Below the pieces are notes generated by a model. It saw nothing but the letters and a program-made list of their open reading frames with translations, was not told where the DNA came from and made no database searches. A program made the translations under genes and the position numbers. From positions 11,460,001 through 11,524,000 of the forward strand of contig CM071595.1 of NCBI GenBank assembly GCA_036435485.1: DNA of 64,000 bases, written 5' to 3'. The stretch comes from Saposhnikovia divaricata (Eukaryota; Streptophyta; Magnoliopsida; Apiales; Apiaceae). Shown in pieces: positions 9,628-18,470 of the stretch (positions within the stretch are counted from its first letter, which is position 1; every line of letters starts with the position of its first letter).

Positions 9628-12600
9628 CTAGCCATTGTCTTTTGATTCCCTTTCCATAGCTTTGGCTTGAAATTCATCATATTCTTTCTCTCTTCTTTCT
9701 TTCTCCTTCCTTGTATTCTCATCCATCGCTTTTATTATTTCTGCCATAGCATCCAATTCTTCAAGCAAAATTGAGTCTTTAAAATCTTCAAGTACTGGTT
9801 CCAGAATATTTGCAGGATAGTGGTTGAGTAGATTCATTCTGATGTTGACTTGATTTCCATTCCTCCTCCTATACTTTACCATGTAGGGGTTGAACTGAAC
9901 TCTACACAAACCCTTTTTCCTCAGCTTTTCTGCTTCACTTTCCAGTCTCTCAATTTCTTTCTCCCTTGCCAGCCATTTCTCAAAACACTCTTTTCTGACT
10001 TTTTCTTCATGATCTCTCTTCATTTTCACAAAATCAATTAGCTCCAGTTTCCATACTCTCTCCACTTTATCTTCTGAGCTCAACAGTGCAATGATTCTCT
10101 CTATGTCATATAGCTTGCCCCAGTGTTGACATCCTCCTTGTTTGAATTTCTCCTCCCTTCCATCCGAATATTTAATCTCAAGGCAATTATCAACAATGGC
10201 AACATGATAGATTCTTTGAGCTTGCAAAAATTGCAGTTGGTCTACATCATAATCTTCATCTAGTGGTTGGAGTTTTAGGCCTGGATAGATTGTCAGGGTT
10301 TTTGATATGGTTGGCTTTGATTTCCTTGCAGCTTGCTTGAACTTGATTCTTTTTACATGATTACTTGGCAGCAGTATGTGACCTTTGTTTGTAGACCATT
10401 GTAGTATTCCATTAGCAGTTTGCTTTTTGAAACATACAGATGGTTTCTTGACTTGAATCTTCTTCTCTTCTTGAGGTGGCAAGACAGTTGCAGAAGCCAT
10501 AGATGCAAATTTTGAAAGGTCACTACTGGCAGCATTCACCCTAGACTTAGAGTCTTGTGTTGTGGTGAGGTTACTGTCAGCAATGCCTGAGGCTTGCTGT
10601 CTTCCACTTTTCCTCTCAGAGCCTTTACCTTGATCATCATCATTCTTCCTCTTCTCATCATCCTTCTTCTTCTTCTTGTCTTCATCACCCTTATTACTCC
10701 TGTGATGTCTTCTCCTTCCATCACTTTTATCTTCATCCTTGTCTTGATCTTTGCTTGGGTTGAACTTAGCAGTCTCAGATACAATGCCAGTTGCAATATA
10801 TGACCTGAGATAAGATATAGCTTCTAATTCTTCTGCTGTTCTTGATCCCTTCTTCTTGATCAGTTTCTCAATGATGGCTATGATGAGATTTTTATTTTGA
10901 GGAGTTAGATGCTTAGGAATGACCAGCTGCTTGATATCTTCAATTCTTGTTCCAGCCTGGTAGATAATAGTTCTAGGATCTGTGAAAACTTCAGGTAGCC
11001 TTGAAGGTTGACCATTCCTCAATTCATCATGAAGACTCTTGTTGTTCTCATTTCCCTTCTCAATTAGTCCAAGGAGCACATTCACTTCTGAGTGCTTTAG
11101 ACTCTGTAGAGTATTGATGGTTAAATGCCATATCTTGTTCTTTCCTACCATCAATATCTCCTTGAGCCATAGATCATTAAGCCTCCTTGGTACTACAGTG
11201 AGACAGTCAATCTGACTCTTCAAACTCTCATGATATAGCAGAGCATCACCAGCCTGTTCTCTAGAGACTTTCAGAAGCTCCAAGAATGCATCATCATGAT
11301 AGACATTTGAGTTTGCAATTTCTTGTAGCTTGGCCTCAGTGACCACCTTCACTTCTACTGGCTTGGCACTCTTAGATATTGAGATTTGAGGCTTGTCAGA
11401 TGGCATACTCCCTGCAACCACTGTGGTTGTAATAGACTGCCTTTGACCATCAGGAGTAGTGATGTGCACAGTTGGTAGAGTGACAACTGGCAGAGAAGTG
11501 GGAGGCAGATGAGTAGTAGATTTCAAAGTTCTCTGATGGCCACCCTCAGTGATCTTGATGCCCTTTTCTAGTGATCTCTCCCCCTTTGGATTTGAGTTCT
11601 TTGATATCCTCTTCTCCCCCTTAGGCTTGTTGACAGACACAGGGACTGTAGGATGCACCTTTGGAGTTGAAGATTCATCAGGTAGAGGAAGACCCATGTG
11701 CTTCATCATTGCAGACAACATTGATTGTTGATGCAGAAGAACATCAGCTGTGGTGGTGGCTTGAGTGTTCAACTGCTCAGTCAGAGTTGTCACAGTGTCT
11801 GTAAGATGAGCATTGGACTTGTGGAGAGAGACTACCTCCTTTTCAAGAGTATCCACTTTAGTGAAGAGTTCATTGGCCTTAAAACCAGATAGGGATTGAT
11901 CCTTCAGTCTCTGCACTTCGAACCTTGACATCTCATGCACAGGAACCTCAGTGACCAGCTTGTCTCCATATTGATTTGCAAAGAGGGTCCTGAGCATGGC
12001 ATTGGCATCAGTTGTCTGATCTGATAAGGATTGAAATTTGTGCCCCAGACCTGTGACAGCATCCTTGAGAATAGCTAAACCATTGTCCATCCTGGTGCAA
12101 GTAGCATTGCAGGTTCGAATGTCCTTGAGCACAGTCTCCAATTGAGGGAATTTAGCATCAAAAGTCCTCTTGATCTCATGCACCTCCTTGGTTGTAGCTG
12201 AACACACTTCATTAATTTCTGTCTTTAAGCCTTTACCAAGATAGTGTGCAGCCTTGAGAATGCCTTTATAGCTGTCATTCACTGCTTCAAACACATCAGT
12301 AGGGTTGAGAGATTTGGCATTGGACCCTAGTGAAGTGATGTACTCTTCTCTGAGATACTGGAGACCTTCTGAGAGAGGGATTGAATTGGTTCCTTGCAGC
12401 CAAGCATCGATATTCCCATCTCTCTCAGTTTCATCTATGATTTTCTCCTTCTGTAGCTCTACATCCTCTTTGTGACATAGGAGAATAGCTTCATAGTCTG
12501 GATTGGGCATGTTTGCAGTGAGAAGGTGCTGAGCAATTTTTGTGAACTCAGGGATCTGATCCACAACTAAGCTCTGAAGTGCTTCAACCGTCAATTGTGG

Positions 12601-14367
12601 TGGAACAGACCCTGATCCTGAAGCACTGTCATGTTGCACAGGCTTCAGCCATTGAGACAAAAAGTTAGAGCTAGAGCTAGGCTCCTCAGTTACAGATGCA
12701 ACTTCTGCAACCGGATGAACAGACTCTACTACTGTTGTCTCCACAGAAGTGGGATGAGTTACAACAGTAGTTGACACAGGCACAGAGTCTCTAGTAAGAA
12801 CTAGTGAATCCTCTGTGTTTGTGATGGTGTCATTAGGATATGCCCCAGCATGCATTCCCTGACCATCCAAATGTGGTACCTGGGTGGTGAGCAAGGTGTC
12901 ATGCACCAAGTCACTTGAATTCATTGGCTCATCAAAGGAAAAGAATTCTTGATGATCAATGCCTTGCTCCTCAATTGCTTGAGTTGCAGGCTTCAAAGAA
13001 ATATGAGTGGTAGATTCTGAAAGAGAAGTGTGTTGTAGACAAGATTTTGGCAACTCCCCCTGAGAAATAGAGGGAGTTTCAGTTATGATGTGCTCTCCAC
13101 TCAGTGTTGTGCCAGCCTTATCACTCCCTTGTGCTGACTCTTTACAGATAGGTGCATTGGGGAGGATGCTTGATTCTATAGATGCATCCTGTTGAGAGAA
13201 TACATCTAGTGAGCTGTGTGCCCCTGATTTTACAACTTCAGCCATTTGAGTGACTGAGGAGGTGGTTTTAGACTTCTTCTTCTTCTTTAGGCTTATGATA
13301 GGTAACTCAGGTTTCTCACTTTCTAACCCTAGTTCTACAGCCAAGGCTGCTTCAGTTAAGATTTCTAAAGGTTCAGAAGCAACCTGTTTTCTCTTCTTTT
13401 TACTAACATCACCCTTTTGAGAGGATGATGCAGTTGGCTCTTTGCTGGATAGAGTGTTTGGCTGAGGGGGTTGGTTAGCAGGCCTTGGGTTAGCATTTTG
13501 TTCTCCTTGCTTAGGCTGTGCTAACTGTGATTTAGAATCAAATATTGGCATGTTGTGGGGGTAAGACCTAAACAAACCCTCCATGTGGGGAGTTATGCTA
13601 AGTCTTACATCCACATCATTCCTAGTCTCCAAATTACCAAAAATGAGTTTGGTCATGGACCTAGGATAGCCTATTTTACTCTTATCTGCTCCAGGCAATT
13701 CAATCAAAGAAGCATTTTTAAAGTTAAGCACTGATTGAATAAAGCGAGGAAAGAAAATTTCATTACCTCTCTTGGCTGTGGTCTGACCAAGTCTCCCATA
13801 GAGTTCCTGTAGGATGAGAAGTCCAACATCTATCTTTCTCCCATGAGCCAAGGCATAGGCAATCTGCTGCACGGGTGTACTAATCTGATCAAAGCTTGAT
13901 TTCCGTGCAGTGAATACATGAAGGAGTGTAGCAAATACAAAGCTCCATTCTTTCCTTAAGAACTTCCTATTCAACTTTCCCAGCTTGATAGTATCAGAGT
14001 AGTTGATGAAGTCAAAGAATTCTTCCAACTCATCATTGGAGGCCAGAGCATCATACGTCTCTTGCTGCATATCCAAGGCTTGATTCATGTCTGCAGTGGT
14101 GATAGTGATATCCTCTCCTTGAATCTTGCAGTGAACAATATAAGAAGTGATAGCGTTCTCAAGAGCGATGACCTCCACAGTAGCAGTCCTCCAGAATTGT
14201 TCCAATAGATCTATGTACAGAGTTGGGTTGGCTGAGAGCGCACTCTTGATGTATGATTCAGACAACCATCGAACAAAGCACTTGAAATTGGCATTCGGTG
14301 CTTCCACATCACTGGTGATTGCGATGAAATTAGTTTGGAATGATATGGTGAGTTTAGGGTTTGCCAT
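9628..14367 (-). CDS. Sirevirus third ORF (env-position protein, 1579 aa)
   Basis: A single uninterrupted reading frame between pol and the 3' LTR, on the element's coding strand. The ATG at 14367 opens MANPKLTISF. Residues ~1-240 form a conserved-looking globular region (SYIKSALSANPTLYIDLLEQFW, RKFLRKEWSFVFATLLHVF). Similar heads occur in extra ORFs of plant retroelements, as far as I recall. The middle is Ser/Thr/Pro/Gln-rich with basic clusters (KKKRK, KKKKKSK) that could act as nuclear signals. Helical, probably coiled-coil stretches lie around residues 730-900, a charged K/D/E block around 1210-1280, and a charged helical C terminus. I see no signal peptide or clear membrane segment, so an envelope role is not supported. 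The function is unknown. The 842-bp gap to pol could hold its own promoter. Confidence 0.85.
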   Translation of the reverse strand: MANPKLTISFQTNFIAITSDVEAPNANFKCFVRWLSESYIKSALSANPTLYIDLLEQFWRTATVEVIALENAITSYIVHCKIQGEDITITTADMNQALDMQQETYDALASNDELEEFFDFINYSDTIKLGKLNRKFLRKEWSFVFATLLHVFTARKSSFDQISTPVQQIAYALAHGRKIDVGLLILQELYGRLGQTTAKRGNEIFFPRFIQSVLNFKNASLIELPGADKSKIGYPRSMTKLIFGNLETRNDVDVRLSITPHMEGLFRSYPHNMPIFDSKSQLAQPKQGEQNANPRPANQPPQPNTLSSKEPTASSSQKGDVSKKKRKQVASEPLEILTEAALAVELGLESEKPELPIISLKKKKKSKTTSSVTQMAEVVKSGAHSSLDVFSQQDASIESSILPNAPICKESAQGSDKAGTTLSGEHIITETPSISQGELPKSCLQHTSLSESTTHISLKPATQAIEEQGIDHQEFFSFDEPMNSSDLVHDTLLTTQVPHLDGQGMHAGAYPNDTITNTEDSLVLTRDSVPVSTTVVTHPTSVETTVVESVHPVAEVASVTEEPSSSSNFLSQWLKPVQHDSASGSGSVPPQLTVEALQSLVVDQIPEFTKIAQHLLTANMPNPDYEAILLCHKEDVELQKEKIIDETERDGNIDAWLQGTNSIPLSEGLQYLREEYITSLGSNAKSLNPTDVFEAVNDSYKGILKAAHYLGKGLKTEINEVCSATTKEVHEIKRTFDAKFPQLETVLKDIRTCNATCTRMDNGLAILKDAVTGLGHKFQSLSDQTTDANAMLRTLFANQYGDKLVTEVPVHEMSRFEVQRLKDQSLSGFKANELFTKVDTLEKEVVSLHKSNAHLTDTVTTLTEQLNTQATTTADVLLHQQSMLSAMMKHMGLPLPDESSTPKVHPTVPVSVNKPKGEKRISKNSNPKGERSLEKGIKITEGGHQRTLKSTTHLPPTSLPVVTLPTVHITTPDGQRQSITTTVVAGSMPSDKPQISISKSAKPVEVKVVTEAKLQEIANSNVYHDDAFLELLKVSREQAGDALLYHESLKSQIDCLTVVPRRLNDLWLKEILMVGKNKIWHLTINTLQSLKHSEVNVLLGLIEKGNENNKSLHDELRNGQPSRLPEVFTDPRTIIYQAGTRIEDIKQLVIPKHLTPQNKNLIIAIIEKLIKKKGSRTAEELEAISYLRSYIATGIVSETAKFNPSKDQDKDEDKSDGRRRHHRSNKGDEDKKKKKDDEKRKNDDDQGKGSERKSGRQQASGIADSNLTTTQDSKSRVNAASSDLSKFASMASATVLPPQEEKKIQVKKPSVCFKKQTANGILQWSTNKGHILLPSNHVKRIKFKQAARKSKPTISKTLTIYPGLKLQPLDEDYDVDQLQFLQAQRIYHVAIVDNCLEIKYSDGREEKFKQGGCQHWGKLYDIERIIALLSSEDKVERVWKLELIDFVKMKRDHEEKVRKECFEKWLAREKEIERLESEAEKLRKKGLCRVQFNPYMVKYRRRNGNQVNIRMNLLNHYPANILEPVLEDFKDSILLEELDAMAEIIKAMDENTRKEKERREKEYDEFQAKAMERESKDNG

Positions 14368-15209
14368 TTGGGTAGAGAAGAAAAGAGAATTAGGATTGAA
14401 GAAGAAATTCGCAGTTAGGGTTTTTCAGAGGTTTCAGGAGTTGAGGTGCTTGAGAAATCGAACGAAAAGAATTGAATAGTTGTGAAGTTGTATGTTTATA
14501 TATATGAATGTCTTGAGTTGTCGATAGATAAGTGTTCTGTAGCGACAAGTCATTCGAGAAGTATGAAACAACTATTCGAGAAGTCAAGAAAGGCTTATTC
14601 GATATCTCAGACAGTTTGTAACTCACAGCTGGCAGTTATTTGACTCAGAAAATAATTCTAAGCTAAATAAAATATGTTTTTATGAGCGAAATGAAATTTT
14701 GAATATAAATCCAAAAAGCGATTAAGTGTCAGCGAAAAATCAGCCTTTTCAAATGATTCGATAACTCAAATGCAGTATTCGAGAACTCTATCATTAGAGA
14801 ACTAAAATACTCTATTCGAGAACTCAAAGTGTGCTATTCGATTTCTCTAAGAGACACTATTCGAGAACTCAAGAGGGTTCTAGATAGGCCTATTCGAGAA
14901 CTCGAGCCACGACATAACAATGAACCATTCGAGAAGTCTGACTTATCGAACTATACTTTTCACTCATAAAATTCAATTTTCACTATCTTTTAAAATTTAC
15001 CAGAAATATTCACTGAAGAATATTCTACTAAATTAAATAGTGATTTTCTCAAAATTTCACAGAAATTTCAAGCTAAAGATGTATGATTTTCAACATGTGC
15101 AGCATTGGAATATTTATAGATCATACTCCAGCCAATACTTACTTTAAAAATATTGAGCATTTGATAAGGTAAGTATTTACTGCTGCAACAATCTAGTTGA
15201 TATATTCAC
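14368..15209 (-). promoter_or_regulatory. Pol-ORF3 spacer with TTCGAGAA array
   Basis: Non-coding spacer upstream of the third ORF. Seven TTCGAGAA palindromes occur at 14553, 14575, 14778, 14815, 14860, 14893 and 14928, mostly in the context CTATTCGAGAACTC. This is the reverse complement of the context ACTTCTCGAATAG in the LTR, so the spacer array is an inverted relative of the LTR array. It may hold a promoter for ORF3, a binding platform for a host factor, or RNA structure. Confidence 0.45.
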
Positions 15210-18200
15210 TTAGCCAGAATTCGAAGAATTCAGCATTCCAATCTCACTGACCAGCCTAATGAAGGTGGCTTCATCTAATGGCTTAGTGAATATGTCAGCT
15301 AGTTGTTTTTCTGTGGGAACATAATGTAACTCAATGGTTCCATTAGTTGCATGCTCCCTTATGAAATGATATCTGATGTCAATGTGCTTTGTTCTAGAAT
15401 GATTGACAGGATTGGCAACTATAGAGATTGCACTTGTGTTGTCACACATGATAGGAATTCTTTCCAACACAAGTCCATAATCTCTAAGTTGGTTTCTAAT
15501 CCAAAGCACTTGAGCACAGCAACTTCCAGCAGCTATGTATTCAGCTTCAGCTGTGGAAGTTGACACAGATTGTTGTTTCTTGCTGTACCAAGAGACTAAC
15601 CTTTGGCCAAGAAACTGGCAGCTACCTGATGTGCTTTTCCTATCCACTCTGCATCCAGCATAATCAGCATCAGAATAACCAACCAGATTGAACCCTGTGT
15701 CCTTAGGATACCATAACCCCAAGTTTGGTGTGCCTTTCAGATATTTGAAGATCCTTTTTATTGCTATCATATGTGATTCCTTTGGGTTTGATTGAAACCT
15801 TGCACATAAGCATGTAGCAAACATGATATCTGGCCTACTAGCAGTGAGGTAGAGTAGAGAACCGACCATGCCTCTGTAGATTGAGATATCTACCTTTTTG
15901 CCCTTAGCATCATCATCTAACTTGGTGGCAGTGGCCATGGGTGTCTTCGCAGGTGAACATTCTTCCAAATCAAATTTCTTCAGTAAATCTTTAATGTATT
16001 TGGTTTGACTTATAAAAATGCCATCCTTCCTTTGACTCACTTGCAGTCCAAGAAAGAATGTTAATTCTCCCATCATACTCATCTCATATCTGCTTTGCAT
16101 GAGCTTAGAGAATTTTTCACACAGCTTCTCATTTGTAGAGCCAAATATGATATCATCCACATAGATTTGAACTAGGATAATATCATCACCATGTTTCTTG
16201 TAGAACAGTGTCTTGTCCAGTGTGCCTCTAGTGAATTGATTCTCCAGTAGAAATTGTGATAGTGTGTCATACCATGCCCTAGGAGCTTGCTTGAGTCCAT
16301 ACAATGCTTTAAGTAATCTGTAGACAAAGTGGGGAAACTGTGGATCCTCAAAGCCAGGTGGTTGTTGCACATATACTTCTTCTTCCAACTCCCCATTCAG
16401 GAATGCACTCTTGACATCCATTTGATAGACCTTGAAATTAGAATGTGCAGCAAATGCCAAGAAAATTCTGATGGCTTCTAGTCTAGCAACAGGGGCAAAG
16501 GTCTCATCATAGTCAATACCTTCCTGTTGAGAGTATCCTTTTGCAACCAACCTTGCTTTGTTTCTTATGACTACACCATTTTCATCCATCTTATTCCTTA
16601 GAACCCATTTAGTTCCAACAACGGTTCTATCCTTTGGTGCAGGCACTAGTTCCCATACTTTGCTCCTTTCAAATTGATTTAGCTCCTCTTGCATAGCAAT
16701 TATCCAGTCAGGATCCAACAATGCATCATCAAGTTTCTTAGGCTCAACTTGGGATAGAAAGCAGCCATAGAGACATTCATTTATAGTTGCTCTTCTTGTC
16801 CTTACTCCTGCATTTGGATTTCCAATTATTTGATCTGCAGTGTGTGATCTATCCCATTTCCTTGTATGTTCAGATTGATTTCTCATCCTTGATGTTGCTT
16901 CATCATTTAGATCATGATCATCTACATTTCCTCCCCCTGTGAAGTTGTCACTCCTCACAGGTGTATCTTGGATGCTTGTTTCTTCATTGTTGGTTGACAC
17001 AGGTTCTTCATTCACTTGAGTTTGTTGGATTATGAGTTCAGATTCACTTTCAATCTCCTCATCAGAATCATCTAGATTGTCAAACCTCAAGGGATCTTTA
17101 TCTTCATCATTGGCTTCTTCTAATCCAGGTAGTTTGCTGTCATCAAATGTTACATCTGTGCTCTCCATTACTTTCTTTTGACAAATGACATAAACTTTGT
17201 ATGCAATTCTTTCCATAGAATAGCCAAGAAAGATTCCTTCAAATGCCTTTGCATCAAACTTTCCAACATATTCTGAATTATCTTTTAGCACAAAGCACTT
17301 GCTTCCAAAAGTATGAACATACTTTAGAGTAGGCTTCTTTCCAGTCATCAAGTTGTAAGGTGTCTTTCCAGTGTTTTTGTTGATGAGGGTTCTGTTTTGG
17401 ATGTAGCATGCAGTGCTCACAGCCTCAGCCCAAAAACATGTAGGCATCTTTGCATCAAGTAGCATTGTTCTAGCAGCCTCTATCAGAGTCCTATTCTTTC
17501 TCTCAACAACTCCATTTTGTTGTGGAGTCCTTGGAGCTGAGAATTGTTGAGAAATACCATTTTCTTTGCAGAATGCTCCAAGCATGGCATTTCTGAATTC
17601 TGTCCCATTATCACTTCTTAATGCAATCACACTTGCATTTATGGCCTTTGCTTCTTTGTCAACTTTCTTTATGTGCTCAATGATTACTTGTGGAGCCTCA
17701 TCCTTTGATGCCAGAAATTCTACCCATGTATACCTTGTAAAATCATCAACCATCACTAGAGCGTACTTCTTCCTTCCTAGTGACATAATATTGACAGGCC
17801 CAAACAAATCCATATGAATCAGTTGCAGGGGCTTGGTTATAGATGTCACTGTTTTTGACTTGTGGCTTGATCTTTTCATTTTTCCCTTTTGACACGCCTC
17901 ACACACTCCTTCTTGACAGAATTCAAGTGTGGGCATGCCTCTCACTAACTCCCTTTTGACTAGGGAATTAATGGCTTTGAAGTTCAGGTGTGATAGCTTC
18001 TTGTGCCACAGCCAACTGTCTTCATTTGATGCTTTTGAGTAGAAGCAACAAATTGTGTCCTTGCTTGCAGAGTCCAAATTGGCTACAAACAGGCTTCCCT
18101 TCCTTACTCCAGACAGAGCAAAATCACCAGTCTTCTTGTGGGTGATCAAACATTCATCTTTGTCAAAGTTCACTTTGAAGCCTCTGTCAGTGAATTGACC

Positions 18201-18470
18201 AACACTCAGTAGATTATGCTTGAGCCCCTTGACCAGTGCTACATTCTCAATGATGACATTTCCAATTTCCAACTTGCCATATCCCAGTGTGTTGCCGATG
18301 CTGTCATCTCCAAAAGCAACCATTGGGCCAGCCTTTTCCTCATACTGTGATAGCAGGGCCATATCACCAGTCATATGATTTGAGCATCCACTGTCCAAAA
18401 TCCACATGACTTTCTTTTTACTTTCTTTGCCCTGCAAACACAAAAGTATTACTTCTCCTTTGGTACCCAA
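15210..18470 (-). CDS. pol: Sirevirus Pol polyprotein (protease, integrase, RT, RNase H)
   Basis: Ty1/copia Pol of 1086 codons. In order: aspartic protease with WILDSGCSNHMTG near residue 23; GAG-pre-integrase zinc region (HKKLSHLNFKAI...CEACQKGK); integrase core with D, D and E in HMDLFGPV, LRSDNGTEF and NGVVERKNRT; reverse transcriptase with VYQMDVKSAFLNG, YGLKQAPRAWY and the catalytic YVDD (IYVDDIIFGST); RNase H with YSDADYAGC, STAEAEY and KHIDIRYHF. All key residues are present. The frame opens without an ATG (TTG at 18470) and overlaps the end of gag by 22 nt in the -1 frame, so Pol must be made as a Gag-Pol fusion by frameshifting or splicing. No classical slippery heptamer is evident. 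An acceptor-like TGTTTGCAG|G lies at about 18432. Confidence 0.93.
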   Translation of the reverse strand: MGTKGEVILLCLQGKESKKKVMWILDSGCSNHMTGDMALLSQYEEKAGPMVAFGDDSIGNTLGYGKLEIGNVIIENVALVKGLKHNLLSVGQFTDRGFKVNFDKDECLITHKKTGDFALSGVRKGSLFVANLDSASKDTICCFYSKASNEDSWLWHKKLSHLNFKAINSLVKRELVRGMPTLEFCQEGVCEACQKGKMKRSSHKSKTVTSITKPLQLIHMDLFGPVNIMSLGRKKYALVMVDDFTRYTWVEFLASKDEAPQVIIEHIKKVDKEAKAINASVIALRSDNGTEFRNAMLGAFCKENGISQQFSAPRTPQQNGVVERKNRTLIEAARTMLLDAKMPTCFWAEAVSTACYIQNRTLINKNTGKTPYNLMTGKKPTLKYVHTFGSKCFVLKDNSEYVGKFDAKAFEGIFLGYSMERIAYKVYVICQKKVMESTDVTFDDSKLPGLEEANDEDKDPLRFDNLDDSDEEIESESELIIQQTQVNEEPVSTNNEETSIQDTPVRSDNFTGGGNVDDHDLNDEATSRMRNQSEHTRKWDRSHTADQIIGNPNAGVRTRRATINECLYGCFLSQVEPKKLDDALLDPDWIIAMQEELNQFERSKVWELVPAPKDRTVVGTKWVLRNKMDENGVVIRNKARLVAKGYSQQEGIDYDETFAPVARLEAIRIFLAFAAHSNFKVYQMDVKSAFLNGELEEEVYVQQPPGFEDPQFPHFVYRLLKALYGLKQAPRAWYDTLSQFLLENQFTRGTLDKTLFYKKHGDDIILVQIYVDDIIFGSTNEKLCEKFSKLMQSRYEMSMMGELTFFLGLQVSQRKDGIFISQTKYIKDLLKKFDLEECSPAKTPMATATKLDDDAKGKKVDISIYRGMVGSLLYLTASRPDIMFATCLCARFQSNPKESHMIAIKRIFKYLKGTPNLGLWYPKDTGFNLVGYSDADYAGCRVDRKSTSGSCQFLGQRLVSWYSKKQQSVSTSTAEAEYIAAGSCCAQVLWIRNQLRDYGLVLERIPIMCDNTSAISIVANPVNHSRTKHIDIRYHFIREHATNGTIELHYVPTEKQLADIFTKPLDEATFIRLVSEIGMLNSSNSG

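Noticed and set aside
9628..14367. Calling the third Sirevirus ORF an envelope protein
   Set aside because: No signal peptide, fusion-peptide-like or clear membrane segment is visible. Only the position suggests it.
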